NCBI GenBank assembly: GCA_905221605.1
Contig: CAJNDS010000291.1
Coordinates: 961,765-1,025,764 of the forward strand
Reading direction: 5' to 3'
From: Symbiodinium natans
Taxonomy: Eukaryota > Sar > Dinophyceae > Suessiales > Symbiodiniaceae
DNA length: 64,000 nucleotides
The notes below the pieces were generated by a model that saw only the letters and a program-made list of their open reading frames with translations, was not told where the DNA came from and made no database searches. Made by a program: the position numbers and the translations under genes. This document shows positions 11,641 through 24,405 of the stretch, in pieces (position 1 is the stretch's first letter; each line of letters begins with the position of its first letter).

Positions 11641-11960
11641 TGGACCCCTAATGATAAAAACACTTTCCGGAAAATCCTGCCGAAACCAACCCCGCCTTTA
11701 AAACCCTATTCCGAATTGGGGGGGGGGGGGGGGGGGGGGCCTCCAAGAAACCCCTCAACACCAATAAAACCCTCAGAGGGTTACTTAAGTTGATTACTTG
11801 AGTAACCCTGAAGTCTAGCGAATTATGACATTTCGATAAAAATACCCCCTAATTATAAAAAACGGTTTTGGAATTTTTAAAGGGGGGGGGGGGGGGGGGC
11901 CCCCCCGTTTAATATTAGGGGGATGGGATTATGAACGCCTTGAACTTACTTGATAGTAGG
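11641..11960. repeat. AT-rich spacer with two homopolymer G runs
   Basis: G runs lie at about 11717-11739 and 11881-11899, the second followed by a C run. They sit in AT-rich sequence rich in ACCCTAA- and CCCCTTTA-like words that resemble decayed telomere-type repeat. Confidence 0.7.
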
Positions 11961-14140
11961 ATCATGCATCGGCCTGGTAGGGATGTTAATTCGCATTAAG
12001 TTTGACTGGATCCGAAAAAGATGTTCATGAACTTTCTTTCAAGAGGAACCATTCTAGCCTAGATTATTAGCGACGTGCAAAAAATGTTAATCGTAGGACA
12101 TATTCGAATCCATGTTTCACGAAAGGGGCATGAAACAACATCTAACGTTTGCGGGACAATTCCATGGAAGCTTTGGATGTGTTTCGGGCTTCTGTTGGTC
12201 TGTTCATAATCCAAGCGCCACTTCTGCCAGCTTGTCGACAGCGATCCGATCACAGTAGATCGCTTAGAGCAGCGATTAGGGACATGCATGCCATGACAAA
12301 GCCGTTGTGAAGATGAGCATTATGTAGCTACTGAGCGATCAACGTTGAATCGAATGTTGGCAAGAGCTGTCAGAGCAACATGCCAGCACGTAGCGTCGGC
12401 ATGCGGAGGTGCTGGCGGTTTCGGATGCTTTACGTCAACTTCCCACGGCTCTGCCGCGTGCACAGCATGACGCGTTTCTGCCAAGCATGTTTGGTGAACA
12501 TGCTTGTGGATGATGTCGTTGCAAACTACTTGAAAGTGTGTGGCAAGTAGACTCTTCTCAGCAAACACTTGGGGCCAAGGTGGTCAGCCTCATTTACGCT
12601 CTCAGTTGCAAGGCCGTTGACGGTTTGGAGCACGAGACTTCAAAAGCCACGAAAAGACATAATATGATGCGCCCAACCCTCATGATGCAGGATGGCTGGC
12701 ACGTTGATTTTCATCCACATGGTTCCGTCCTTGTCTTAATGACCGCTTGTCAAGTCATGCCTATTTGGGCAACTGCCGTGTGGTTGATGGTTGATACCAC
12801 CAATGCTCCCTCATTCTTGGCACATGGCTTGACATTCTCGTGAGATAAAGCTGCTGGCACGAAGTGTGCCCAAGAAAGGCCATGCCACTTTGTGGCCATG
12901 GGGACACTACTTCTCTTCTGGATGCACCGGCCTTACATTGCTTCAGTCATGGTCTCTCGAGGCTTCAGTACTTTCAGTTCCTTCCCTGGTTCATGGGCAC
13001 TCATGAGTAGGGTCACTCCGCCAGCATGAGATCAGGCGACGAGTGTAGACAAACGAAATTCAAGGGCCAAAGCCTCATGTTTGTTTGTAATATACATGCC
13101 GGAGAAAATCTGAGCAGAAAGAGAGTAGAAAGAGCTTTGATTGCGTTAATCATGAAAGCAGCACCTGCACTGATGTGGTTGCCCGGACATTTTGCTACAA
13201 CATTTTTCTCTTCCTTTGCTCTGCAAGGCGCATTCAAAACGCCGGCGTTACAGGGTTGTAGAACCTCACTGTCTATCTTGGAAGCGCAAAGAGCAGCTTG
13301 CGGAAACCGGAGACATAGCTTTGCGATCTCACGAAAACTGCGAGCTCGCGACTATGCTTGTTTACAATGAATCCTCCTCGTTCCGAGGCCCAAACGGTAT
13401 TTAAGTTTTGCCGTTTTGAGTTCAACGGTCCCCAGCCTCCTCCTCCCACCACATCCCGCCCCATGTAGGGGTGCAACCGGCAATGTCAGTCTTAGAGTCT
13501 TGTTTCTTGGGCACAGCGCCGTTCACCCGTGCAGCTCCGTAGGCATAAGTTTTTCCCTTTGGCAACACCGGACCTTCATTAGGTATGAGTCCTTCGCCAG
13601 AAGAAAGCAGGCTGTTCACTCATTGGCCCTCCTTTCCACCTTCCCCTTGCTGATATCTGCCCGCATGATTGCATGGAGGCCATGAGCGGTCGGGGGAGAC
13701 CCCGACCCTTATACTCAGCAGTAGAAGAAGGAGGAGAAGAATAGGCAGAAGCCCAGGCCAACGATCCACACCCAAGACTCGGCACAGGCAGCCGAACTGG
13801 GAACCGATGACGGGGTATGGGTTGCAGTTTAGGGTATGGATGCTTTAGGGCCAGGGTGGTAGGAGCCGGGGGGGGGTGTGGGCGGGCGGCCTCCCTCACC
13901 TCGGGGGCCTGCGATTCGCGGGGAGATGTGAAGCGAAAATTATGGTGATGAACATGGGGGTGTCGATATCCCAGTCCACTCTTGCTGACTGCTCGCGAAC
14001 GTGCAGGTTTTTTTCCGAGCATCAGCTTGAGCACGTAGCGAGAATACAAGACTCGTAACTACGCAAAAACTGACCGACCTGCGCAGTGTCGTCAGGGTAG
14101 TCACGCTGTCATAGTTACAGATGCCGGTGTTGGCATGTTG
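11961..14140. other. no confident gene
   Basis: Short open frames on both strands, none with a family signature. A short G run lies at about 13869-13876. Confidence 0.35.
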
Positions 14141-14149
14141 GACCGAGGA

Positions 14150-14465
14150 CCAACGGCCCCGTTGACCTGTGCAGCCCGGCCGAGAACGCGAGGCCCGAGC
14201 CTGACAGCCTGTCTGACATGGTTTTGAACGATACGGCTGTGGCGCATTCAAATTCCATCTCAACCTCTTCAATCCGAGTCAGATCGCTTGTCAGCACGAA
14301 GCGAACAGATCCGACAGAGCCAACACTGCAAGCAGGGGTCAGAGATGCGCAATGCCAGATACCACCAAGCTGACCATATAGGCTCATGCTGCTACTGCGA
14401 TCGTTCCACTCAATCCCTTCGTTGCCAAACATAACATGGTATCCAAGAGGAGGTTTCCAGCCCGC
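14150..14465 (-). CDS. unrecognised minus-strand coding piece
   Basis: On the minus strand, one frame reads KPPLGYHVMFGNEGIEWNDR, then SLYGQLGGIWHCASLTPAC, then SVRFVLTSDLTRIEEVEMEF. It has ordinary protein composition and ends near a possible GT donor (ACAG|GTCAAC). Just upstream a different frame (SLHISRTAKLRVLRLHLRAG) also looks coding and meets it with a frame change at about 14465. That suggests an intron border or a frameshift. I recognise no domain. Confidence 0.35.
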
Positions 14466-16830
14466 AAGTGCAATCGAAGAACACGCAGCTTTGCTGTTCT
14501 GCTGATGTGCAGGGATGTAACGTTGTGCAGCGCGGCTGGCGTTCGTGCCTCAGAGATGCTCACTGCGACGACGTGGCCAGCAGGACTGGGTCGAATGATG
14601 CTTGAAATGGCTTTAGCGGCTACACACAAGGCGACGACAACCAAGAATCTAGAATGTTCATGAATATTCTAGAAGCTGTCAAGTTAGAGCCACACACAGG
14701 GCCTGAACGTCCAAGGTGTGGAACCCAGCATGGCCGGCAATCCCAATCACGGCCTGCTTCCCAGAACTCCGAAGCCCTGTTGCCCCTACTTTTTGATGGA
14801 GCGGGCTGCGCATGCGTCACAAAGATCTGCCCCGATCCCTCAACCAGTACATGTCAGCTATCGCGACCATCGTAGTATATCCTTGTTCAATGCGGTTCAG
14901 AAGCAGTCGCGATTTCCGGGTTCTCAGTCAGTTGCCACCTCTAGGCCCTGTTGTCAGGCTTGGAGGCAGAACAACAGCTGGCCAATGGCGAATAGATGCG
15001 TGCATCGCTCCACAGTGCTGAGGGAGGCAGAAGAGAGGCTGAAGGAGTTGGTATGCAACGGAAGTAGTCGCAGGCAGGACGATGTGGATGAACTGCCGCT
15101 GCCACTGCTCTGCGCAGCATTTCCCGTAGAGTCCGTAGAGACCGGGGCAATGCGGGAATGACCAAGAAGACTCTCTTAAAAAGTCAGCTATGTTACTCTG
15201 TCACCTGGCACTCCTGCGAAGCACTTTTGCAGCGAACTGGAAAGCAATCTGACGGGGGGTCACCCGCCAGGATCATTTTCAGGAATCATTTCCTCATGTG
15301 CGCGAGCACGTTGGGGGGGGGGGGGTCGCGGGGAGGGTTTGCCAAAGGTTTTTCCAGGCCAAGATGGGAGAGAGTCATGGAGGGTCAAGTGATCTGTGCT
15401 TGCTGATGCTTGCTGTGTGATCTGCTTTTACTGCTTTCATACACATGTACACACATACACATATACACATGTACATATACGCATACACATACGCATACAA
15501 AGATGTTGTGCGATTTTGCGAACTGGCGCGACCTAGGACTCGGGGCCTCCTGCGGGGGAAAAGGTTGTGGCGTGCTTCCTTTCACGCAAACCCTAGGACA
15601 TCCTAGGACCCTGGACCGGGGCTGCAGGTGAAGCTGTTGGACCGGGGCTCCCGGTTCACGGAGGAACAGAGGAAAACATGATCCCAGTCCAACCTGAGAA
15701 GCGCTCCCTTACGGATCCTGGGCAGCGCGCCTTGGGTGGCTGCCGCGAGTGTCGAAGGCGAATCAAGTGAGCTGCGGATATCTGCGGATATGGAGGTTGC
15801 CGTGGTGGCCGTTCCATGCCGTTCCTGTACACCCTCATGCGAGTTGCGTTCGTGAGTTTTCATCTGTAGCTGCGACATGTATTCAGCAGCCTTCTGTGAT
15901 CTTCTCTGGGAAACTCCGTGGAAGGGGTAGCCATGGCAACTAGGCGGGTGGCATGAGGAGCACTGGAGAGAGAATTGAGAGCTGAGCATGGGCTGCAACG
16001 GCGCAAGACAAAAGGATACCATCGGCAAGCGTAGGTCTGCAACATGTCAGATGAAAGCCGGAATCATTTCCTAAAAAAACGACTCCAGCAAGTCGCCGAC
16101 GTCCCCGAATCATCTCCTGCAAGGGGGCTGCGACCCCCCTGGAACCATTCAAAATGATTCTGGGGGGCCCCCCCACAAGGTAGCCCACATGTCCGCGAGA
16201 GTGATTGCAGCGCTGGTCGCATGATCGCAAACTGACAAGCATGCCCGACTAGAGCCCAGCATATATAGTCCAGCGACAGGAGCCTAGCCGAACAAGAACC
16301 GTTTTCAAGAAACGGCATTGAAAGTACATCACTGCATTGCCAAAGACGGCGCTGACCATTCAGGTGTTGATCATTGCTGCCAGTGTTTCCATGGTGTCTA
16401 CGGCCTACCTGCAGCCATTGCAACGAGGCCCCGGTCGTTTTGCTCCTGCTCGGTACTCGTAGCTCATGAGAACTGCACTTACATGTTTGTACTGTTGGCA
16501 GCGCTCAAATGGCAAGTTGTTGCAGTGCTTCTGCCGTTCATTGTCGTTCTGCCGTGATTTGGTAGAGTACAGGGGTGGACAGCAGAAGCCGCAACCGTTG
16601 TGACGTCTCCGTCCGACTGAATGGAACAACCTGGCAGGCCACTATCGCAGCCTTGCGCTCAAAGTTCGCGCTGTGCCCTGTGCTGCTCAAATCCCCCCCC
16701 CATTTAAGGCATTCAGCTGCTTTGAAGTTCCTAGCAAGCTGGAGACTGGATGTTTGACGAGCACACCATCTCACCGATGTTTTCAGTTCATGTCAGGCAT
16801 CATGGAGCAGATGCCCAGGGGTGCAAGTTA
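14466..16830. other. no confident gene; microsatellite
   Basis: A CACATA/CATATACA microsatellite lies at about 15437-15500 and a G run at 15314-15325. Open frames here are short and unlike known proteins. Confidence 0.4.
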
Positions 16831-16831
16831 A

Positions 16832-18349
16832 CAGCCGACTCTTGACCTGTGCAATCTTGGGCCCACAGATCTGTCGGCTTCAACAATCTTCAGAATGTTT
16901 GGACCCCATGTGGCACCTGCATCCAGTGGGATTGGTGAATGGCGGCACGCCTTGAATTCTCTGCAATGGTTTGCAAATTCGCCCGAACTGCTGATTGCTT
17001 GCAACAGGGTCTGCAGCAGCTGTGGACAATCATCACGCTGGCAACGAGCCTTGTCACTGTCAGTTGAAATCCAGCGACATTGCGGGCAGATTAGTCTTGT
17101 CACCCACAACACGATCACCAGTGCCTGTGAGAAAGGCAGTGTGTGGATGGAGGCTTTGCTGTTGAAAGTGTTGGCAAAAACTGCAGCTCTTCGTTTGGAC
17201 ACTATATCCTACAACTCTGCGGTCAGTGCATGTCAGAAAGCAGACAAGTGGCGGCCCGCTGTAAACCTGCTTGCAGAGCTTATCTGTCTGCACTTGCAAG
17301 GCGACATCATATCTTACAATGCTGTGTACACGGCATGCCGAAGCATAAGTTGGCGGAAGGCATCCTCCCTCGTAGAAGCCATCCAGCACCAGGATCTTGA
17401 GCCTACAATTCGAAGCTGCAACGCTGCACTGTCCGCCTCGTGTAGAAAGTGGCAGTGGAAAAGCGCATTTCAGGTCTTGGCCTGCCTAGGCAGGAGACTG
17501 CAAGCGAGCGAGGTGACTTCGAGCATCGCAATCAGCGCCTGCGAGAAGAATGCCCTATGGCAATGTGCACTGGCTCTGCTCGTTGACTTCAGTGTTGCAG
17601 ACCTACCAGTAAACGCCATCTCGTACGGTGCTTCCGTCAGTGCCTTCGAAAAGGCTGAACAATGGCGATGTGTACACATGCTTCTGGCGAAGTTCTATGC
17701 ACGAAGCTTCCGAGCCAACGCAGTAATTCTCAGCGCTGTTGTGAGTGCATTCGCCAAGGGAACACGGTGGGAGACAGCATTGCTCGCCTTTGTGGCGAAC
17801 AGCAGCCAGGCTAATCTGATGGTTTGTTCTTCTGCGCTTTCTGCGTGTCAAAAGGGCCAGCTTTGGGAGTTGGCCTCGGAGTTGGCCCGGGACCTGACGG
17901 ACAGAAAAGCCGCAATCGATGATGTTGCACTCACCACCATTACGGATGCCTACGGAACGGCCAAGAAATGGCAGCCGGCACTGTCCATGATACGGCGTGT
18001 TCGTCAAGGCCTTGTGCAAGACTCCGTCCTTCTCCAGGATGCAGTGCTGCTTGCAACACGATCACTCTCAACCTGGCGTCGAGTCTTGCTGCAGTTCGCG
18101 GAGCTTTTCTACATTGGTATGCAACCCTCAGTCACATCCTACGATGCTGCGATACTTGCATGCGAGGTTGGCAATCAATCTCGGCTGCTCGTATCGCTAC
18201 TGGCGATGCTGTCCGGTGCAGCGGCGGCAGTCACCATGAGACAGCATCTCGAAACAGCAGCTCCGAAAAATCGCAGAATGCTCATGCTTGGTGTTTTCAA
18301 GATTGTTCAACTCGGCAACACAAGACTCAGCACGCGGCACTCTTACTGA
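16832..18349 (+). CDS. pentatricopeptide-repeat (PPR) protein, single exon
   Basis: The frame from ATG 16895 to the stop at 18349 encodes 484 residues built of about 35-residue helical repeats. Recurrent signatures are TITSACEKGSVWMEAL, SYNSAVSACQKADKWRPA, AISACEKNALWQCALALL and SSALSACQKGQLWELA. This A-C-x-K-x-x-x-W-x-x-A-L spacing is the common dinoflagellate PPR style. PPR proteins bind organelle RNA in a sequence-specific way and act in its processing or editing. I see at least ten repeats along the protein and no catalytic domain. The frame stays open upstream to 16832 without another ATG, so a 5' exon supplying the start and targeting peptide is possible. The lack of introns, against neighbours with many, suggests a retroposed copy. 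Confidence 0.85.
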   Translation, partial: QPTLDLCNLGPTDLSASTIFRMFGPHVAPASSGIGEWRHALNSLQWFANSPELLIACNRVCSSCGQSSRWQRALSLSVEIQRHCGQISLVTHNTITSACEKGSVWMEALLLKVLAKTAALRLDTISYNSAVSACQKADKWRPAVNLLAELICLHLQGDIISYNAVYTACRSISWRKASSLVEAIQHQDLEPTIRSCNAALSASCRKWQWKSAFQVLACLGRRLQASEVTSSIAISACEKNALWQCALALLVDFSVADLPVNAISYGASVSAFEKAEQWRCVHMLLAKFYARSFRANAVILSAVVSAFAKGTRWETALLAFVANSSQANLMVCSSALSACQKGQLWELASELARDLTDRKAAIDDVALTTITDAYGTAKKWQPALSMIRRVRQGLVQDSVLLQDAVLLATRSLSTWRRVLLQFAELFYIGMQPSVTSYDAAILACEVGNQSRLLVSLLAMLSGAAAAVTMRQHLETAAPKNRRMLMLGVFKIVQLGNTRLSTRHSY

Positions 18350-20760
18350 TACAAACACGGATGGTTTGGGAGTCACTTAGGCTCGCTCTGGACATCCGAG
18401 GCAGGTGGTGTGATTCGCATGCCTGCGATCCCATCCTGACCATGATGGCCCGTAGAAGCCCCTAATTAGAGGGGCAAGGGGTTGCCAAGCGATCTTGACA
18501 TGCAGCTTGCGACAGCTGTTCAGATGTTCTTGAAGTCTTGACGGAAGAGCTGGCTTGCTATCGGAATGACACACATCTGCATGGCTGCCACCCATACATA
18601 CGGCCAAAGTAGACAAGGACTTAGGTAGGGGTGCAGGGATGTGCCGGGAGGGGGGGTGGCTAAATGGGGTTTGGGGTCCGAAGGTCAACAACAGGCACAA
18701 CAAAACAGGGACGACAACCACAAAAACAAGTCAAAAAAACTCAGAAATGCGAACAAAACAAAAAACAAGATAAATGCCAAAATACAAATACGAACAGAGA
18801 TTTTCGATGACGATACCACACGGCCAGCGCGTGTGCGCGTGTGCACGGCGTAGCTTAACCCAGTTCTCGGGCCCTTTGGCTTGTTTAGACCCTTGAAGAT
18901 CCTTGGCACCCTTCGAACGTGAATCGTAAGTACTGCAAGTACCATGTTTTGGGGATGCTTCACCGTTGGGTTCCGGTGTCGCTCCAAAGGCGCGCATCAT
19001 CGCATCATCGACTTCCGTGGCTCGATAATGCTCATCGTATGCGATCCCAAGAAACGAAGGGTGGATGATTGGCACATGCGCCCCCTTGTTTTCTGCAACA
19101 TCCAAAACCCTTCACATGGAAGAGAGGGGGGTATGGGGGGGTGGTCTGGTCTTATTCCAGCCTTGTGTTTACGGCGAAATAAGCCTGGATAGGGTTTTGC
19201 AAAGCCAAATCCGTGCGTGGGACTCCGAACGCACGCGCCCAGACCCCAAAATCCTTCGACCCTCCCACCGAAAGCGGGCTCCGTCCTTGTTTTGCCCTTA
19301 ATTTGGTCCAATTTCCTTTTTTTTAAGTATGGAATAAGGCTGGAAAAAGACCAGACCCCCCCCCCCCAAACCCCCCCCCCCCCCATTCCCCCCCCCCCCC
19401 CCCCTCTTCCGTCGGTCCTGCATGGAACAGTTTCCGTATCCTACGTGGTCTCCGGGTACCCCAACCCCCCTCCCCCGCCTCCCCTCTGCGGTAAACAGGG
19501 GAGTTCACCTCCGACACACATCCAACACACCAAGGTCGACAGATGCTGAAGTCATCCACAGGATGACTATAGTGTGTTGGTCATCCAACACACCATGGTC
19601 ATCCCGCGATATCCTGTGTCAATCCTGTGTCATCCCTTGAAAATTGAATCAAGCAGAAGATACCCGAACAACGTGTGTATCATCTAATGGCAATGGAGGC
19701 CGGCGGCCTGCCAACTACATGCGGCTCGTCTTTGATGACGTTAACAGGAGCCGCTGCATCCTTGCTGCATCTGTAGCAGAAGTCAACCAGCTAATGCAAG
19801 CGAATATATTCTGACTGTGGTACGTTTGGGGCACCTGTTTGGAAGTGAGAAGTCGTACTCTTTGTTTGCAGTATTCAGGTCATGCTCTCTTTACATCAGT
19901 ATACAATGCACTGCAGTTGCAAGATGATGGGTGTTTGCAGCAACCTCATGCCAGGCCTGGTGCTGTGGGACTGCGCTCGCCTCGTTGTGGTCAATAGTTC
20001 GTGTTAGCGAAGATGATGTTCTGCTGGCGCTGTACTGTCTGAGGTCTGGTTTGCACCGGTGTTCTTGCCTCGAGCTTGGCTGCACGTGCTAGACCGCTGT
20101 AATGACATGGTTTTCTTCAAAGTGGCAGAGAGCAATACAGCAATGACAGGGACTCTGGAAGGAACGAATTGAACGCAAGGGGGCTGCATTGAGGAATTCC
20201 AATTCCAATGACAAAGTGGGCCTTCAGCCCGAGTGAAAAACAATTGCAGCTTCATGCTTTGACAGCTGCGCTACTGGAGCGCTGCAAAGGCATTCACCAC
20301 GAACTGCATGTTGCCTTTGATTGGCGAATGCCATCTGGGTCTGTACACGTGGGCTTCAGAACCTGCAAATGGCCGTGCACTCGGAGTTGGGTCGCGGGCT
20401 CCAGAAGAATCATTCGCAGTGAAGCGCTAGTCGAACCAGTCCTGGAAACACCAGTTGAGCTGTAAACGTGCGGCGTCGACATGTGCCGATTTCCCAATCC
20501 CCCGCAAATATCCGCAAAAGGTCTTTATCGAGACAGACCGGAACCCGAAAACAGTGATGGGTCCTCGTGTGCCTTTAAGCAAGGATGGTGACAGCGCTGA
20601 AAACATGCAGCGCGAGCTCATGCTGTAGTGCCGGAATGAGGATTCTTTGACTGGGCAGCAACAACAGACTGTGTTATTGCTGTATTGCTAGTGCTGTTCG
20701 TATCTGATCGAAGGTCTTAAAGAAGGCACAGGCGCACGTGCACACCCCCCCAACCCAAAC
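18350..20760. other. repeat-rich stretch without a confident gene
   Basis: The sequence at about 18860-19330 encodes only short frames rich in Lys, Gly and Pro. C-rich runs lie at 19353-19403. At about 19515-19635 there is a CATCCAACACACC-type repeat with a TCATCCACAGGATGA hairpin. Nothing gene-like is recognised. Confidence 0.45.
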
Positions 20761-20845
20761 CCACACACACTCACACGCACACGCACACGCACACGCACAC
20801 GCACACGCACACGCACACGCACACGCACACGCACACGCACACGCA
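20761..20845. repeat. ACACGC microsatellite
   Basis: Around a dozen copies of the hexamer ACACGC, flanked by CACACACTC. It produces long Ala/His or Cys/Ala frames that are not genes. Confidence 0.95.
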
Positions 20846-21042
20846 CCAACGAACAATACTCAGAGGACAGACATGCGGGGTGATAGACGACCTGTGGTTG
20901 CCACGGGTTGCCTGCTTAAAGCGCTGCTGAGCATCCATGTTCCAGGTACTTTAATTTAGCGTGAAGTGGATAATCAAGTTGTTAAGTCGTTCTGACATCA
21001 TGGCTTGGTAGCTCAGAAGGCATCAAAAGGCTCCGCGGCACA

Positions 21043-21103
21043 TATGCACATACACACATACACACATACATACATACATGCATACATACATACATACATA
21101 CAC
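21043..21103. repeat. CATA microsatellite
   Basis: Imperfect CACATA/CATACATA units. No gene nearby. Confidence 0.9.
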
Positions 21104-22029
21104 AGAGTTGTCGAATGAGGGAGTGACAGCCTGTAGCGCATGTTCCCTGCGGCTCACAAACTGGCCCGAAAGTGCTACTATCTGCTAGGTGCTTCCCTAT
21201 GGCATCCTGACTGAGATCCTGGCCTTCTGGAATGTCGCCTTCAGGAGCGCTTCCTCTGACTGCATGAGGTCACATGCTAGCGTCCATCGCTCGTGCCGGG
21301 TGCGTGTACTGCTTCACAATCCACGCACATTTGGCTAGCTGCAGCTAAGCCTTTTTCAGGTGTAAGGTTTAGGTGAGCAAGCAGTTGTGATCTGATGAAA
21401 CAGCTGCCACGCAGGGGGAATCGATTCGAGTATGTCACTGCTGCAAAGGCTCACGGGCTGCGGTCTTCTGAGAGTTTCTGAGCGTATATACGCAATAGCT
21501 GTCACACGCCAATCAGCGCAGCACCTGCAGCCACCAGCGGGCGCGTAAGGGGCTTACGGCACACACACACACACACGCACACCAGACATGCGATACTCGA
21601 ATATCAAATGACAGCCCTCAAAGCTTGCTTCACGCAGCTTCGCCCAAAATTGCTTTTGAAAATTGAATGTCGGACTTTTACAATTCCGTCGCCCGTCTCC
21701 AATGGTCCAAGTATGCCCAGCACTTCCTTGCCATAACTCCAGATACCCCACATGCTGATCCCGCCAGACCATGATGACATGTCCTTGCTTGTAAGAGCGC
21801 TTGTCCCCAAGCATTGCTTCTTAGATTTCATGTAGTTTCAGCACGCTAGCCGGATTCCTGATTTCAAATATGTTTGTGCGCATGTTCACAAGAATCGAAA
21901 TTCGAGTTGCAGGGCCCGTAGTGGTAGATGAAAACTTTCAAGAGTTTGTTCAGGCATCTCCTGAGGGTCGTTCTGAACCCCCGCCTCCTGACAGCAGGTT
22001 CGAGTGTCCAGAAATTTTTTTTGCTTTAG
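21104..22029. other. no gene recognised
   Basis: Apart from a CA run at about 21559-21576, nothing stands out. Confidence 0.45.
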
Positions 22030-22315
22030 CAGAAATCCAACACTCCCGCCACCCCGCCATCCTAGCACACCCCCAACCACACCTGCCTGCCACGACGCCG
22101 CACCAAAACCCCCTTCCGCCCAAACCCCCACCACACCCCCAACTTTGACGACGCCCACGCCACACCCCCAACCACACTACCCGTCAGTACCCCACGGCGC
22201 CCCGACAACCCCGCCACACCCCGCCACACCACCCCACAGCACACATCTACACACCATACATCACCCTACCACATTCCCCACCAAACCCTTGCCACACCAC
22301 AGTCTGCCAGCCTAG
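22030..22315. repeat. C-rich strand-asymmetric low-complexity tract
   Basis: The plus strand is almost free of G, with CCCCACA, CCCAACC and CCGCCACACC words. The Pro/His/Thr-rich frames across it are repeat translations. Confidence 0.85.
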
Positions 22316-22519
22316 ACCCCAAAGTGAGAGACCGTGGCCCAGACGTCTTAAAGCGACAGCTTCGCAACTCGCGCACGCAGGAGCCCAAAGAAGCGACAGT
22401 TTCGAGGACGGCGAACGCAGCGACACCCCTAGGTGCGTTGGAACCCCGTAGTGTTGACACACTGTTTTGGGAACATCATACCATGACAACACAGGTAATG
22501 GCATAGGTATGGCATCTCT

Positions 22520-22905
22520 ACACGGAATCATAGGATTCCAAGGAAACCCTGTCAGGGAACCCCCTTCCAGAAGTGTGTCAAACTTATCGAGGCCCACTGA
22601 GAACCACGGAGTGTCATTGAGGCCCATTGAGGCTCATTGAGGTTCATTGAGCCTTATTGAGCAACAATGGATTTCGTTGAGGCTATGTGGTTGCTCAGGC
22701 GCTCCAGGTCCGGCATGAGTATCCGACTCGCGCTTGGTCCGGAACGCCTGAGAACTAAACCGCCTCAACGCAAACCACTGGCGCTCAATGAGCCCTCAAT
22801 GGGCCTCAATTCGCTTCAACAGGCCTCAATGGCCCACCATGTCCCTTCATGCACTCCTTGAGGGGGTTCCTTGAGGGGGTTGCCACAGAATCCTGTAACG
22901 GAAAG
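22520..22905. mobile_element. fold-back element rich in CATTGAGGC words
   Basis: The whole block is one large imperfect palindrome. The left end reads GGATTCC...GGGAACCCCC and the right end GGGGGTTCC...GAATCC. Inside, CATTGAGGC words on the left (about 22610-22660) face GCCTCAATG words on the right (about 22790-22835). The centre has CTCAGGCG at about 22695 facing CGCCTGAG at about 22745. No open frame is credible. It looks like a non-autonomous fold-back transposon or hairpin repeat. Confidence 0.75.
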
Positions 22906-24400
22906 AACCTGCAGATTGTAACGCGACATGACACAACATAAACATAGAGAAGTAACATAACCACTGCACAAGGGATGTCCCGACAGTGTAGCGGGCAACG
23001 ACTACAATTGGTCATGCGCAGGGGCTGCCCCCTCAAGCCAAAAAAAGAGGCATGGAATTCCATGGCCCGATGGGGAGGGAGGCGGATCATGCGGATCGCA
23101 GAAAGTAGGGGCTTGGGGGTGGGGGTGTGGGGTCCTGGCTCCTTGAGGCCCTGATGACAGAATGAACTACAATAGAAGTTGCTAGAAGTGACACCATGGG
23201 TTTCCTGGGTTCAGTTTCGGGGAGATGCAGGCTGGCGAGGGGGTCGTCGACTTCGAGGGTGTGACATATCAGCCAACCTTGACTTCGCACCACGCACAGC
23301 TAGTCGGCAGATTTCCCGTCTGGGTGCGCCACTGCGCTGGAGGAAGGGAGCCAGTCGGACCTTCAAATTGTGTACCCATGGGAAAGCCCGGAAAAGACGA
23401 GCAAAGAGACAGAGAGAGAGAGAGAGAGAGATCCCCATCTACCAGGCATGGACTCAAGAAGGCGTACACACGAGGGTGCCAGTAGTGACTAGTAACAACA
23501 CGGAGTGCCCACGCCCTAAAGTTGGATGCTGAAAGGGGGAGAAGTCCTTTTGGGGATACTGGGGGCACATAAAGGGGGTCGTCCTAGATTGCGTTGTCGC
23601 TCTTAGGGTCCCGTGGTTGTCTTACTGTGAGCTTGTCGGAACATGGACGGGAGACCCACAAACCCAGTGAGTGTCACATCGCGGCCGCGAACATCGAACA
23701 TCGCAGCCCCAGCAAGAGACTGACCTTGGGACTTGCGCGCCTTTGTGGCAGCTCTCCTTTCGGGGGGGTGCAGAGAGAGACAGAGAGAGAAGGCTCAAAC
23801 GCTCTGAAGCGTGGAGAAGAAGAAGAAGAAAAAGAAGAAGAAGAAGAAAGAGAGAAGGACCTGCCACCACGACAACGTGGGGGCGCGCTGAGTGTGTAGG
23901 GGGCGAGCCCTATGCCCCAAGAAAGAATTTAATGAAGGAAGGAAAGAGAAAAGGTCCTTCAGGTTGCGCAGTGCTGTGCCGTGGCCGAACACCGGCCGCT
24001 GCGCGGGGGATACAGTTCCGTGAAATGCGGGATCTGGGCGCGCCTTGGCGGGGGTCTTCCGTTCCCCCAAGAACGAAAAGTCTCCTGGCATCCGCGCGGC
24101 AAATACTGGGGCGCGCGGACTGCGCGAGGGAGAAAGAAAGATAGATTACGAAAGATACTATCAAGCAAGAACGAAAGAAAGAGACAAAGAGAGTGTCCTT
24201 TGCCCCCACTCACCACCTCACAGGCAAGCTTGCCGAAGGCCGGTCCCCCCCTCCCAAGCCTTGAAGAGGCAACAGCACAAAGTACAAGAGATGCACTGTC
24301 CTGTCCTGTCTTGTCTTGTCCCACGTCTCATGACTGTGTCTGTACCGTGGGCCTGACACAGCCCAGGGCTCAGCGGACGCGTCGCTAGTCATTGCATTTC
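22906..24400. other. no confident gene; purine-rich tracts
   Basis: GA runs lie at about 23408-23430 and GAAGAA/GAAAGA tracts at about 23812-23855 and 24130-24190. The long Arg/Glu-rich frames here follow from the purine repeats. Confidence 0.5.
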
Positions 24401-24405
24401 AGGCA

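Noticed and set aside
17060-18019. Minus-strand ORFs across the PPR gene
   Set aside because: They are shadows of the plus-strand PPR frame, which has the repeat signature.
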